Assembly: GCA_017401985.1 (NCBI GenBank)
Contig: JAFPNK010000026.1
Location: 62,001-126,000, forward strand
Direction of reading: 5' to 3'
Length of the DNA: 64,000 nucleotides
DNA from: Paludibacteraceae bacterium
GTDB lineage: Bacteria > Bacteroidota > Bacteroidia > Bacteroidales > Paludibacteraceae
Below, one piece after another: positions 8,115 to 16,687 of this stretch. The notes under the pieces were generated by a model. That model was not told the origin of the DNA and made no database searches. It saw nothing but the letters and a program-made list of their open reading frames with translations. The position numbers were made by a program, and so were the translations under genes. How positions within the stretch are numbered: the stretch's first letter is position 1; each line of letters begins with the position of its first letter.

Positions 8115-9560
8115 ATGAAAAACTTAGAACCTCAAGGTTTGTGGAGCAGTTTCTACAGCCTTACTCAGATTCCGCGTCCGAGCGGGAAGCGCAAAGAGAT
8201 TGCAGATTTTCTGGTTAATTACGGCAAGAGTCTCGGTTTGGAGACGCTGCAAGATGAGATCGGCAACGTGTTGATTCGCAAACCTGCGAGTGCGGGAATG
8301 GAGAATCATCCGGGTGTTATTCTGCAAGGTCACATGGATATGGTGCCACAGAAGAACAGTGACAAGGTGTTTGATTTTGAGAAAGATCCTATTCAGGCGT
8401 ATGTGGAAGACAACGGCGAGTGGGTGACAGCAGATGGCACGACGCTGGGTGCGGATAACGGTATTGGTGTAGCTACTGCGATGGCAATTCTGGCAGACAA
8501 GAATGCAGTTCATCCGCCGTTGGAGGCTTTCTTTACGATTGACGAAGAGACCGGTATGTACGGTGCTAATGACCTGAAGAGCGGTTGGCTGAAAGGTAAG
8601 TACCTGTTGAACCTGGATTCAGAAACCGAAGGTGAGTTGTATGTCGGCTGTGCCGGCGGTATCGATGCTGAGGCTACGTTCACATACGAACCGGTGGAGA
8701 CGGAAGAGGGTGATATTGCACTCAAAGTGAGCGTGAAGGGTTGCAAAGGTGGTCACTCGGGTTGTGATATTCACTTGCAGCGTGCGAATGCGGTTAAGTT
8801 GTTGTTCCGCTTCTTGAAGGATGCAGTAGCTAATTTCGAAGCGCGTCTGGCGTATGTGGAAGGCGGTAATATGCGAAATTCTATTCCACGTGAGGCATCG
8901 GCTGTGATTACTATTCCGGAGGAGAGCTATCAGGATCTGCAGGATCTGGTGGATCGTTATGAGGACTTATGGCTTCGTGAGTACGACGGCATAGAGACCG
9001 ATCTGCATTTCACGGCAGAAGAGGTGGAGTGCCCGAAGAAAGAGATGCCGGAAGATGTACAGGACTTCTTGATTCATGCCATTACGCTTTGTCCGCACGG
9101 TGTTTACCGCGTTATTCCTGAGATGCCGGACATCGTGGAGACGAGTAATAACTTAGCTATTATTGAGACCAAGGACAATACCGTTAAGGTTATTTGTCTG
9201 ACTCGTTCGAGTGTAGAGAGCCGCAAAGAGGAATTGGCTTCTGTTATCCAGTCTGCGTTCTCGTTGGCCGGTGCGGATGTGAAGTTCGATGGGGCGTACC
9301 CGGGTTGGAAACCTAATTTCAAGAGCGGATTGCTCAAGACGATGAAAGAGACGTATGTGAAAGAGTTCGGTAGCGAACCGCGTATCGTCACTATTCATGC
9401 CGGCTTGGAGTGCGGTATCATCGGTTCCAAATACGAGGGCATGGAGATGATCTCCTTCGGCCCGACTATCGAGCACCCACATAGTCCGGATGAGCGCGTT
9501 AGTATCGCTACGGTACAGAAATTCTACCAATATGTAAGAGCAGCGCTGAAAGCACTTTGA
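8115..9560 (+). CDS. pepD: Aminoacyl-histidine dipeptidase (M20 family, PepD-type)
   Basis: A 481-residue zinc dipeptidase of the M20 fold. Metal-site motifs are LQGHMDMVPQ, LGADNGIGVATAMA and the catalytic DEETGMYGA. A lid domain follows (about 205-385, with GCKGGHSGCDIHLQRANA), and the C-terminal metal ligand lies in GLECGIIGSKYEGMEMISFGP. Length fits the family. The ATG at 8115 (MKNLEPQGLWSSFY) matches family N-termini better than the TTG four codons upstream. No signal peptide. It is the last gene of the regulator-ansA-pepD unit and is followed by a terminator hairpin. Confidence 0.95.
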   Translation: MKNLEPQGLWSSFYSLTQIPRPSGKRKEIADFLVNYGKSLGLETLQDEIGNVLIRKPASAGMENHPGVILQGHMDMVPQKNSDKVFDFEKDPIQAYVEDNGEWVTADGTTLGADNGIGVATAMAILADKNAVHPPLEAFFTIDEETGMYGANDLKSGWLKGKYLLNLDSETEGELYVGCAGGIDAEATFTYEPVETEEGDIALKVSVKGCKGGHSGCDIHLQRANAVKLLFRFLKDAVANFEARLAYVEGGNMRNSIPREASAVITIPEESYQDLQDLVDRYEDLWLREYDGIETDLHFTAEEVECPKKEMPEDVQDFLIHAITLCPHGVYRVIPEMPDIVETSNNLAIIETKDNTVKVICLTRSSVESRKEELASVIQSAFSLAGADVKFDGAYPGWKPNFKSGLLKTMKETYVKEFGSEPRIVTIHAGLECGIIGSKYEGMEMISFGPTIEHPHSPDERVSIATVQKFYQYVRAALKAL

Positions 9561-9580
9561 CATATAGCGATTAGCGAATA

Positions 9581-9611
9581 AATAGGCAGCCCGTTGGACT
9601 GCCTATTTTGT
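9581..9611 (+). terminator. Rho-independent terminator after pepD
   Basis: A perfect 9-base stem AATAGGCAG (9581-9589) / CTGCCTATT (9599-9607) with a 9-base loop, followed by TTGT. It lies between the convergent pepD and S41 protease genes and may serve both. Confidence 0.8.
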
Positions 9612-9627
9612 GTATGGGTTTATTGGT

Positions 9628-11238
9628 TTATTTCGAAATAACCTCTATTGCTTTTTTGGTTATCTCGTCGTCTCGTTCGAAGAGCGGGAAGAAGCCGTCA
9701 TCGCCGAGTATGTTACGCACGATGTACGCATTGAGCAGTCGGGTCATTAACGGACGTGACTTAGCTATCTGCGCTTGGTTCGGTTCCACACCTTTCGCTT
9801 TAGCAAAGGCTACAAACTGCGGGATGATGTCTTGTTTGAGCAGGTATTTCTCCAGCGACTGCCAGTCTTTGAATTTGCTCAGTTCTTTACGATGCTCATC
9901 GGTGTATTGGTATGCGAACTGGTAGGTGTATGCCTTGTTCACGCATATGTTATACCACGGCGTGTTGAGGGTAGTGTCGCGTCCTACAAACACATCCGGC
10001 ATGATACCTCCGCCTCCGCGCACGATGCGTCCACTCTTGGTGCGGTAGGTGGTGGTGTCAGCAAAATGGATGGAGTCAGCCGAATACAGTTCGCCATTCT
10101 CAAAGCGCTCAATGAAATCGTTCTCGTAGTCTTCTTGATCTCCGAGCGTGTACGGTTTCTGAATGCATCGTCCGGCCGGAGTGTAGTACCGAGCGACCGT
10201 CAAGCGCACTGCACTGCCGTCATCAAAGGCTATCTGCTGTTGCACCAGTCCCTTGCCGAACGAGCGTCGTCCAATGATGGTGGCGCGGTCATTGTCCTGC
10301 ATGGCACCGGCGAAGATCTCACTGGCTGAAGCCGAGAAATTATCTATGAGCACTACGAGCGGTACCTCCTTGAAGCGTCCGTTTCCGTCAGCCTTGGCTT
10401 CATAACGCGGATACGCTTTTCCTTCGGAATAGACAATCATCTCCCCACGACAGAGGAACTCATTTGCCATGCGAATAGCCATTTCCATATATCCGCCTGA
10501 GTTCTCACGCAGGTCGATGATATAACGCGTTGCACCTTTGCCTTTGAGTTCAGCCATGGCGGATAGGAACTCGCGGTAGGTGGTCTCACTGAACTTGCTG
10601 ACACGGATGAATCCGATCTTCTGTCCTTTGGATTCGATGATGAATTTCGCATCTACGCTGTTGACGGGAATGTCTCCGCGGGTGATGGTGAATGAGAGGG
10701 GTTCCGTAGCCCCTGCTCTGAGAACACCGAGTTTCACCTGCGTCCCTTTCTCGCCTCGTAAGGTACGCATCACCTTTTCATTATTGATCTTCTTGCCTAC
10801 GAAGGTAGAGTCGTCCACCGTGATGAGTTTATCGCCGGCAAGGACGCCTACGCCTTCACTCGGTCCACCCGGGATAACGGCCACGATGCGTACCGTATCT
10901 TGCTGGATGGTGAATTGCACGCCGATGCCGGAGAAGGAACCTGCCAATTCGGAATTGAGCATTTCCAGATCTTCTTTCGGGATATAAGCGCTGTGTGGAT
11001 CCAGTCTCTTGACCATGTCCGTCATTACCTCGTCGGTAAGACTATCCATGTTCAGTTCATCCACATAGGCGTTCTCCATCAGTTGAAGTAACCGGTCCAC
11101 TTTGGATTGCTCCAGGTGCCATTGACCGTTTTGGTAGGTGATACGCTGTGCGTTCACTTGCTGGCTTAATGCTACACCGAGAACGATGCCCAGTGCTACT
11201 CCGATGACGGTGAGAGTAGGATAAAGATACTTTTTCAT
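9628..11238 (-). CDS. S41-family carboxy-terminal processing protease
   Basis: A 536-residue periplasmic serine protease. An N-terminal signal or anchor helix (about 4-30) is followed by the S41 N-terminal helices, a PDZ domain (GSFSGIGVQFTIQQDTVRIV onward), and the catalytic domain. The catalytic domain has IIDLRENSGGYMEMA, the nucleophile serine in DNFSASASEIFAGAMQD and the lysine in GRRSFGKGLVQQ. In known relatives it trims or degrades envelope proteins at their C-termini. It follows the deaminase gene by 13 bases and is the last gene of the typA-tig-mpl run. Confidence 0.95.
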   Translation of the reverse strand: MKKYLYPTLTVIGVALGIVLGVALSQQVNAQRITYQNGQWHLEQSKVDRLLQLMENAYVDELNMDSLTDEVMTDMVKRLDPHSAYIPKEDLEMLNSELAGSFSGIGVQFTIQQDTVRIVAVIPGGPSEGVGVLAGDKLITVDDSTFVGKKINNEKVMRTLRGEKGTQVKLGVLRAGATEPLSFTITRGDIPVNSVDAKFIIESKGQKIGFIRVSKFSETTYREFLSAMAELKGKGATRYIIDLRENSGGYMEMAIRMANEFLCRGEMIVYSEGKAYPRYEAKADGNGRFKEVPLVVLIDNFSASASEIFAGAMQDNDRATIIGRRSFGKGLVQQQIAFDDGSAVRLTVARYYTPAGRCIQKPYTLGDQEDYENDFIERFENGELYSADSIHFADTTTYRTKSGRIVRGGGGIMPDVFVGRDTTLNTPWYNICVNKAYTYQFAYQYTDEHRKELSKFKDWQSLEKYLLKQDIIPQFVAFAKAKGVEPNQAQIAKSRPLMTRLLNAYIVRNILGDDGFFPLFERDDEITKKAIEVISK

Positions 11239-11251
11239 AAATGAAAAGGAG

Positions 11252-11680
11252 TTATTGGTTGTTTTGATCGTCCAGGAAGACTACTTCTATTCCGGCACGT
11301 TTGAGCAGTTCAACGCCATCCATGATACGATACTCTTCGCCATAGACTACGCGTTTGATGCCCGATTGAATAATGAGTTTGGAACACTCGAGGCAGGGGG
11401 AAGCGGTGACATAGAGCGTGGCGCCGTCCGAGCTGTTGTTAGAACGAGCCACTTTGGTGAGTGCGTTCGCTTCGGCATGGAGCACATATGGTTTGGACAC
11501 ATTGTTCTCGTCCTCGCATATGTTCTCGAAGCCGGAAGGTGTTCCGTTATACCCGTCTGATATGATCATCTGGTTTTTTACCAGCAGTGCTCCCACTTTG
11601 CGGCGTACGCAGTAACTGTTCTCCGCCCAAGTGCGCGCCATGCGCATATAGAGGTAGTCGCGTCGTTGTTGTTTATCCAT
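11252..11680 (-). CDS. dCMP deaminase (ComEB-type)
   Basis: A 142-residue zinc deaminase with the HAEANAL (His, Glu) and PCLECSKL (two Cys) motifs. The family converts dCMP to dUMP for thymidylate synthesis. The full pattern RMARTWAENSYCVRRKVGALLVKN is typical of Bacteroidetes deoxycytidylate deaminases. I place the start at the ATG complementary to 11678-11680; another ATG five codons upstream lies in a low-complexity heptamer array. It sits between mpl and the S41 protease on the same strand. Confidence 0.92.
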   Translation of the reverse strand: MDKQQRRDYLYMRMARTWAENSYCVRRKVGALLVKNQMIISDGYNGTPSGFENICEDENNVSKPYVLHAEANALTKVARSNNSSDGATLYVTASPCLECSKLIIQSGIKRVVYGEEYRIMDGVELLKRAGIEVVFLDDQNNQ

Positions 11681-11684
11681 AAAG

Positions 11685-11720
11685 CCATTTACCATTTTGT
11701 CATTTACTATTCACCATTTA
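11685..11720. repeat. Heptamer array at the mpl / deaminase boundary
   Basis: CCATTTA-like units CCATTTA, CCATTTT, (G)TCATTTA, CTATTCA, CCATTTA run from 11685 to 11720. The array contains the mpl stop codon (complement of 11707-11709) and the upstream candidate ATG of the deaminase. Confidence 0.7.
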
Positions 11721-13035
11721 GGAGTTGCGTTGCGAACTCTTTTATGTTGATTCCGTCGAATGTGCCGGAGGACATCATGAGCAGAGCCGTGTTCTTGTAA
11801 TGAAGGCTCTTGAGTTTGTTTTGCAACTCTTCGCTGCTCGTAAATACCTCTACATTTTTCGTGCCAAACGCATCGCGCACCTCTTCTTTTGAGATAGGGG
11901 TGAGCCGTTTATGCTCGATGACCTTCGGGTTGAAATAGACGAAAGCGGTATCCGCTTCGACCATGCAGCCCTTATATTGCGGCAGAAAATCCGCCATGAG
12001 TGAAGAGAATGTGTGCAGTTCCATCGCAGCCACCAGTGTTTTTTCGGGATAGCGTTCGCGTACGGCATTGACGGTGGCTTTGAGTTTGGATGGCGAGTGC
12101 GCAAAATCCTTGTAAGCTACGCAGGTGTCGGTCTCGCATATCTTCTCCAGACGGTTGCTGGCTCCGGTGAACGTGCTGATCTCACGATAGAAATCGTCCG
12201 GTGCCACACCGATGCAGTGGCAAGCGAGCATAGCAGCTTGCAGGTTCTGCATGTTATGTCGTCCGAAGACGTTCATGGAAACGTTTCCTTCATAGGCGTC
12301 ATACGGAATACAAATGATATCTTTTTGCGCGTTATCTGCAATCGTGCGCAGGTTCTCGTCGCCTTTGTAAAAGATGAACGAACCGTTGGGTTCGATGGTA
12401 TGCACGAACTGGCGGAAGGTGTCTACGTACTGCGGGAAAGTAGGGAACACGTTGATGTGATCCCACGCGATGCCGGTTAAGATGGCCACGTGCGGGTGGT
12501 ACCAAAGGAACTTGGAACGGAGGTCGAGTGGGGAAGTGAGGTATTCATCTCCCTCAAACACCGCATATTTGGCCGTGTCAGACAGGCGTACCATTCGCTC
12601 GAATCCTTCTATCTGCGCCCCCACCATATAATCGGCTTCGATACCGAGTCGGTTGAGTACGTAGAGGATCATCGAAGTGGTGGTTGTTTTGCCGTGGCTA
12701 CCGCCTACAACGATACGAATCTTGTCTTTGGTCTGCTCGTATAGATACTCCGGGAAAGAGTAGATCTTCAATCCCAGTTCGCGTGCGCGCACCAATTCGG
12801 GGTTGTCTTCACGAGCGTGCATACCGAGGATGATGGCATCGATGTCCGGTGTGATACGCTCGGGGTGCCAACCCATTTCGTCGGGCAGCAGTCCGGCGTC
12901 GCGGAGGTGAGACAAGGCGGGGTCGAATATTTCATCATCCGACCCCGTTACTTGATACCCCTCTTTGGAGGCGACAGCGAGTGCCAAGTTGTGCATCGCT
13001 GCGCCGCCAATAGCTATAAAATGAATGTGTGTCAT
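11707..13035 (-). CDS. mpl: UDP-N-acetylmuramate:L-alanyl-gamma-D-glutamyl-meso-diaminopimelate ligase
   Basis: A 442-residue Mur-ligase-fold enzyme that re-attaches recycled murein tripeptide to UDP-MurNAc. The N-terminal Rossmann part starts HIHFIAIGGAAMHNLAL. The ATP loop is GGSHGKTTTTSMI. TGIAWDHINVFPTF and the C-terminal domain KDFAHSPSKLKATVNAVRE follow. The GGAAM start and the absence of other mur genes favour Mpl over MurC. I use the ATG at 13035; a GTG six codons upstream falls in the palindromic spacer. Downstream of tig, upstream of the deaminase. Confidence 0.92.
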   Translation of the reverse strand: MTHIHFIAIGGAAMHNLALAVASKEGYQVTGSDDEIFDPALSHLRDAGLLPDEMGWHPERITPDIDAIILGMHAREDNPELVRARELGLKIYSFPEYLYEQTKDKIRIVVGGSHGKTTTTSMILYVLNRLGIEADYMVGAQIEGFERMVRLSDTAKYAVFEGDEYLTSPLDLRSKFLWYHPHVAILTGIAWDHINVFPTFPQYVDTFRQFVHTIEPNGSFIFYKGDENLRTIADNAQKDIICIPYDAYEGNVSMNVFGRHNMQNLQAAMLACHCIGVAPDDFYREISTFTGASNRLEKICETDTCVAYKDFAHSPSKLKATVNAVRERYPEKTLVAAMELHTFSSLMADFLPQYKGCMVEADTAFVYFNPKVIEHKRLTPISKEEVRDAFGTKNVEVFTSSEELQNKLKSLHYKNTALLMMSSGTFDGINIKEFATQLLNGE

Positions 13036-13050
13036 ATTGTTTTTCGTAGT

Positions 13051-13080
13051 CACGTGATCACGTGATCTGCACAGATCACG
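13051..13080. repeat. Palindromic spacer between tig and mpl
   Basis: CACGTGATCACGTG (13051-13064) is a perfect 14-base palindrome. It overlaps a second inverted repeat, CGTGATCTG / CAGATCACG (13061-13069 and 13072-13080), around CA. The unit ATCACGTG repeats with an 8-base period. A related 8-base array lies at 62777-62808. It could form a hairpin between the two co-directional genes or be an operator. Confidence 0.7.
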
Positions 13081-13085
13081 ACCGA

Positions 13086-14171
13086 TTACTTAAACAACTT
13101 GTCGAAATCTTCTTGGCTGACTTTCTTGGCCTCTATTTTAGCAATGCCTTTGATAGCCTCGAAAATCTTGTCTTCCACCAAACGCTCTACGATGCCGCGG
13201 AGTTGGTTCTCCTGCTTGAGCATCTCTTGTGCGTAGTTAGCGAGCATCTCGTCCTCTACATTCATCAGACCGTACTGCATGAACTGCATCTTAGCGATAC
13301 GTTTCGCGAAGGCTTCCATTTCCTCTTTCTCCACGTTGATGTTATACTCTTTCATCAACTGGTCTTTAGCGAGGTGCCATTTGAGTTCCTCGAGCATCTT
13401 GTCGAAGTCCTTGTCGAGTTCCTCTTGTGTCATCTTCTCGTTGGTTGCGAGTACCCAGCGTTTGAGGAAATCCTCCGGGAATGCCACTTTCTCCATTTTC
13501 TTCAGGATAGCGGCTTTTGCGTCGATACCGAAGCGGTATTTGCTCTCCTCGGCCAGACTGCGCTCGATGTCCTCTTTGATGCGTGCGCGGAACTCTTTCT
13601 CGTCTTTCGGAGCGTCAGCGCCGTACACCTTAGCGAACAACTCAGCGTCCACTGCGCACGGTTTTACCTCTGCTTTGGTGCCTTTCTCTTTATCCTCCGG
13701 GATATACTCACCGAAACGCTCGGTGTATGCTTTTACCTGGTTGTTCACCATCTCGTCGGTAGCTTCGATCGTGTACTCCGGCAGTTTGTTCTTGCCATTC
13801 AGCTTCGCATCGAACTCTGGTGCTACTGCGATGTCAAAAGCAAAGGTAAAGGTGTCCTCGTGATCGAGGTCGATGTTCTTGGTCAATTCGTTATTCGGCA
13901 TCGGGTCACCCAGTACTTGCAGTTGCTTGTCCTCAATGTGCTTTTGGAGGTTCTCGCCCACCAGTTTGTTGAGTACATCTGCAAGGATACCCTTACCGTA
14001 CATTTTCTTTACCAGTCCAGCAGGCACCATTCCCGGACGGAAGCCCGGCATTTGTGCTTTCTGGCGAACTTGTTTGAGTTGCTTAGCAACTTCCTCCTGA
14101 TAGTCAGCCGGTTCGATCGTGATGGATACGACTGCTTGCAGGTCTTTCAATTCTGATTGTTCAATTTTCAT
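13086..14171 (-). CDS. tig: Trigger factor, form lacking the PPIase domain
   Basis: A ribosome-associated chaperone of 361 residues; Bacteroidota relatives are usually about 450. The N-terminal ribosome-binding domain is complete, with the GFRPGMVP loop at 43-50. The linker strand FAFDIAVAPEFD follows. The family then normally has an FKBP-like proline isomerase domain of about 90 residues. Here YTERFGEYIPEDKEKG passes within about 20 residues (155-174) into the helical C-terminal domain (DAELFAKVYGADAPKDEKEF onward). The chaperone arms are present, so it should still hold nascent chains. It follows typA by 20 bases. Confidence 0.93.
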   Translation of the reverse strand: MKIEQSELKDLQAVVSITIEPADYQEEVAKQLKQVRQKAQMPGFRPGMVPAGLVKKMYGKGILADVLNKLVGENLQKHIEDKQLQVLGDPMPNNELTKNIDLDHEDTFTFAFDIAVAPEFDAKLNGKNKLPEYTIEATDEMVNNQVKAYTERFGEYIPEDKEKGTKAEVKPCAVDAELFAKVYGADAPKDEKEFRARIKEDIERSLAEESKYRFGIDAKAAILKKMEKVAFPEDFLKRWVLATNEKMTQEELDKDFDKMLEELKWHLAKDQLMKEYNINVEKEEMEAFAKRIAKMQFMQYGLMNVEDEMLANYAQEMLKQENQLRGIVERLVEDKIFEAIKGIAKIEAKKVSQEDFDKLFK

Positions 14172-14191
14172 ATTATCGTTGTTTTTTATTT

Positions 14192-15991
14192 TTATACTCT
14201 TCCTGCGCGTTTGCGCTCCAGTTCGTCAAGGATGATCTTGCGGATACGCATTGCATGCGGTGTTACCTCTACATATTCGTCCTCTTTGATATATTCGAGT
14301 GCTTCTTCAAGACTCATCTTAACAGGCGGCGGCAGAACAGCTTTGTCGTCGGCAGATTTGGAACGCATGTTCGTCAGTTTCTTGGACTTGGTCACGTTGA
14401 TGACGATGTCCCCTTCTTTTGCGTTCTCTCCTACCACTTGCCCGGCATATACTTCCTCTTGCGGATCGATGAAGAACTTACCGCGGTCCTGCAGTTTGTC
14501 GAGTGCATAGGCATATGCTGTGCCGGCTTCCATAGCGATCAACGAACCGTTGTTACGCTTGACGATCTCACCTTTCCACGGCTGGTACTCCAGGAATCGG
14601 TGTGCCATGATAGCTTCGCCAGCGCTGACGTTCATCACGTACGTACGCATACCCATTATACCGCGGGAAGGAATCGTGAACTCGAGATGTACACGGTCGT
14701 TGACCATTTCCATCTTCGTCATCTCACCTTTGTGGGTAGAAACGAATTCGATGATCTTACCGCTGCACTCTTCGGGTGTGTTGACGGTCAGGCTTTCCAC
14801 CGGTTCACATTTAACACCGTTGATCTCTTTGATGATGACCTGCGGTTGTCCTACTTGGAGTTCATATCCTTCGCGACGCATGGTCTCAATTAATACCGAC
14901 AAATGCAGCACACCACGACCATAGACGCGCCAACTGCTCTCTTCAGCCCCTTTCTCTACGCGTAGTGCCAGGTTCTTCTCGAGCTCTTTGTTGAGACGGT
15001 CTTGAATATGACGGGAGGTAACAAATTTACCGTCTTGACCGAAGAATGGGCTGTCGTTAATGCAGAAAGTCATAGACATCGTCGGTTCGTCGATGGCGAT
15101 AGGCTTGAGTGCCTCAGGGTTCTCGGCATCGCAGATCGTGTCGCCGATCTCAAAGCCATCAATACCGATCATGGCGCATATGTCTCCGTTCTTAACGACA
15201 TCTGTTTTGACGTGTCCCATGCCGGAGAAGGTGTGCAGCTCTTTGATCTTGGTCTTAACCATGGTGCCATCTTTCTTGGCAAGCGTGACCGCCTGTCCGT
15301 CTTTGAATTCACCGCGATGCACACGACCGATAGCGATACGGCCTACGTAGGAGTTGTAATCCAGGCTGGTAACGAGCATCTGCGGCGTACCGGGGTTCTC
15401 TTCCGGTGCCGGGATATACTCAATGATAGCGTCCATCAGGTCGGTGAGGTCAGTGGTCGGTTTGCGCCAATCGGTGGACATCCATCCCTGCTTGGCCGAA
15501 CCGTATAGCGTCTGGAAATCCAACTGGTCGTCGGTGGCGTTGAGGTTGCACATCAGGTCGAATACCTCTTCCTGTACCTCGTCCGGACGGCAGTTAAGCT
15601 TGTCTACTTTATTGATTACCACGATGGGTTTGAGTCCCAATTCGAGTGCTTTTTGCAGCACAAAACGCGTTTGCGGCATGGCTCCTTCGAATGCGTCCAC
15701 CAGCAGTAGTACGCCGTCTGCCATGTTCAGTACACGCTCCACCTCGCCACCGAAGTCTGCGTGCCCCGGAGTGTCGATGATGTTGATTTTCGTTCCCTTG
15801 TAGTCAATGGCTACATTTTTGGCGAGGATCGTTATTCCACGTTCGCGTTCCAGGTCGTTGTTGTCCAAAATCAACTCCCCTTTGTTCTCGTTCTCACGGA
15901 ACAGGTTAGCGGTATAAAGCATTTTATCCACCAGCGTTGTTTTACCGTGGTCCACGTGCGCAATGATTGCTATGTTTCGTATGTTTTGCAT
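14192..15991 (-). CDS. typA: Ribosome-associated GTPase TypA/BipA
   Basis: A 599-residue translational GTPase. G motifs are G1 [10 protein letters not shown], the RGITI switch ([12 protein letters not shown]), G3 [10 protein letters not shown] and G4 NKVDK. EF-G-like domains III and V follow ([25 protein letters not shown]), ending in the BipA-specific C-terminal domain. In known bacteria it assists ribosome assembly and stress adaptation. The start [16 protein letters not shown] (15991) is the standard N-terminus; the frame extends upstream through the leader only. It heads the run typA-tig-mpl-deaminase-S41 protease. The promoter is about 45 bases upstream. Confidence 0.97.
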   Translation of the reverse strand: MQNIRNIAIIAHVDHGKTTLVDKMLYTANLFRENENKGELILDNNDLERERGITILAKNVAIDYKGTKINIIDTPGHADFGGEVERVLNMADGVLLLVDAFEGAMPQTRFVLQKALELGLKPIVVINKVDKLNCRPDEVQEEVFDLMCNLNATDDQLDFQTLYGSAKQGWMSTDWRKPTTDLTDLMDAIIEYIPAPEENPGTPQMLVTSLDYNSYVGRIAIGRVHRGEFKDGQAVTLAKKDGTMVKTKIKELHTFSGMGHVKTDVVKNGDICAMIGIDGFEIGDTICDAENPEALKPIAIDEPTMSMTFCINDSPFFGQDGKFVTSRHIQDRLNKELEKNLALRVEKGAEESSWRVYGRGVLHLSVLIETMRREGYELQVGQPQVIIKEINGVKCEPVESLTVNTPEECSGKIIEFVSTHKGEMTKMEMVNDRVHLEFTIPSRGIMGMRTYVMNVSAGEAIMAHRFLEYQPWKGEIVKRNNGSLIAMEAGTAYAYALDKLQDRGKFFIDPQEEVYAGQVVGENAKEGDIVINVTKSKKLTNMRSKSADDKAVLPPPVKMSLEEALEYIKEDEYVEVTPHAMRIRKIILDELERKRAGRV

Positions 15992-16035
15992 ATCTTTTTT
16001 TTGTATGGCCACACTAAGCCAATTAAAATCGGGCA

Positions 16036-16067
16036 CAAAATTAGTAAAAAAAATTCAGATATGCAAG
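16036..16067 (-). promoter_or_regulatory. Promoter for typA
   Basis: Minus-strand CTTG (16064-16067), 20 bases, TAATTTTG (16036-16043). The -33 box is extended as CTTGCATATCTG, as at the other promoters here. Confidence 0.75.
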
Positions 16068-16100
16068 CGCGCGCGCGTTTTTTTTGAAAATGATATCTGT

Positions 16101-16182
16101 ATTTTGTAAACTGAGAGTAGCAAATTGTAAGCGAATAGCGGAATGAAATAATATTTTGTAAACCGTATTCGGCAATTTGTAG
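16101..16182. repeat. Two 30-base spaced repeats, possible operator pair
   Basis: Both copies (16101-16130 and 16153-16182) read TATTTTGTAAAC, then eight variable bases, then GCAA(A/T)TTGTA. Their starts are 52 bases apart, close to five helical turns. They lie upstream of the promoter at 16209. Confidence 0.7.
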
Positions 16183-16208
16183 AATTTTATCGCTTTTTAG
16201 TAAAAATA

Positions 16209-16240
16209 TTTGGCGGCCTCGAAAAAAGGCAGTAATTTTG
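16209..16240 (+). promoter_or_regulatory. Promoter for the small secreted-protein gene
   Basis: TTTG (16209-16212), 20 bases, TAATTTTG (16233-16240). Confidence 0.75.
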
Positions 16241-16337
16241 CACCGGTTTTCAAAAAGAACATTTCCGCACGTGGAAAAAGCATTCGCGGGAGAGGATGAA
16301 AACCAAATGGTCTAACATTTAAAAGAAAGGACAAATT

Positions 16338-16622
16338 ATGAAAAAGGTATTAGTTGTTCTGGCAGCATTAGCTGCAATTTTGACCGGAGTAAATTACGCG
16401 GACGCCGCAAAAAGCAATGATAATTTCACTGTTCGCTTCCGCGAAAATACGCTGGTGGTAGCATCCACTCAGATGGAGGAGGCGCGAATCTATACAATGC
16501 AGGGTAAACTGCTGCAAAAAGAGCAAGGCAAATTAGCCGAGTTCGAATTGGATCGCGGAACTTACCGCCTCTACGCAAAGGTCAACGGCGAAACGGTTAC
16601 TCGTCGTATAGAACTCCGATAA
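16338..16622 (+). CDS. Small secreted protein resembling a stand-alone T9SS sorting domain
   Basis: A 94-residue protein with a clear signal peptide (about 1-23, ending NYADA). The mature part is about 70 residues of predicted beta strands: EARIYTMQGKLLQKEQ, then FELDRGTYRLYAKVNG, ending TRRIELR. This layout resembles the type A C-terminal sorting domain of type IX secretion cargo (strand, IY-x-x-x-G, then G-x-Y-x-V). There is no cargo domain before it. It has its own promoter, a 90-base leader with a strong AGAAAGGA purine tract before the ATG, and a terminator, so it is a single-gene unit. The domain assignment is tentative. Confidence 0.75.
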   Translation: MKKVLVVLAALAAILTGVNYADAAKSNDNFTVRFRENTLVVASTQMEEARIYTMQGKLLQKEQGKLAEFELDRGTYRLYAKVNGETVTRRIELR

Positions 16623-16661
16623 GGGGAAAGTAATCGATTATTTAAGGTACAAACATTGTGA

Positions 16662-16687
16662 GGGTATGCGAAAGCGTGCCCTTTTTT
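16662..16687 (+). terminator. Rho-independent terminator of the small secreted-protein gene
   Basis: Stem GGGTATGC (16662-16669) / GCGTGCCC (16674-16681) around a GAAA tetraloop, followed by six T. Confidence 0.88.

Larger units (their letters stand above)
15992..16337. other. 346-base intergenic region between typA and the small secreted-protein gene
   Basis: It holds two divergent promoters (typA at 16036-16067, the secreted-protein gene at 16209-16240) and a GC-alternating stretch at 16066-16077. It also holds two 30-base copies of a spaced repeat (16101-16130 and 16153-16182) and a leader of about 90 bases before the ATG at 16338. I see no credible gene; the best short frame starts at about 16091 and has 18 codons. 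Confidence 0.75.

Noticed and set aside
13062..14156. Open frame of 364 codons opposite tig
   Set aside because: Reads as Leu/Phe/Val-rich antisense of the charged trigger-factor sequence; no signal or domain.
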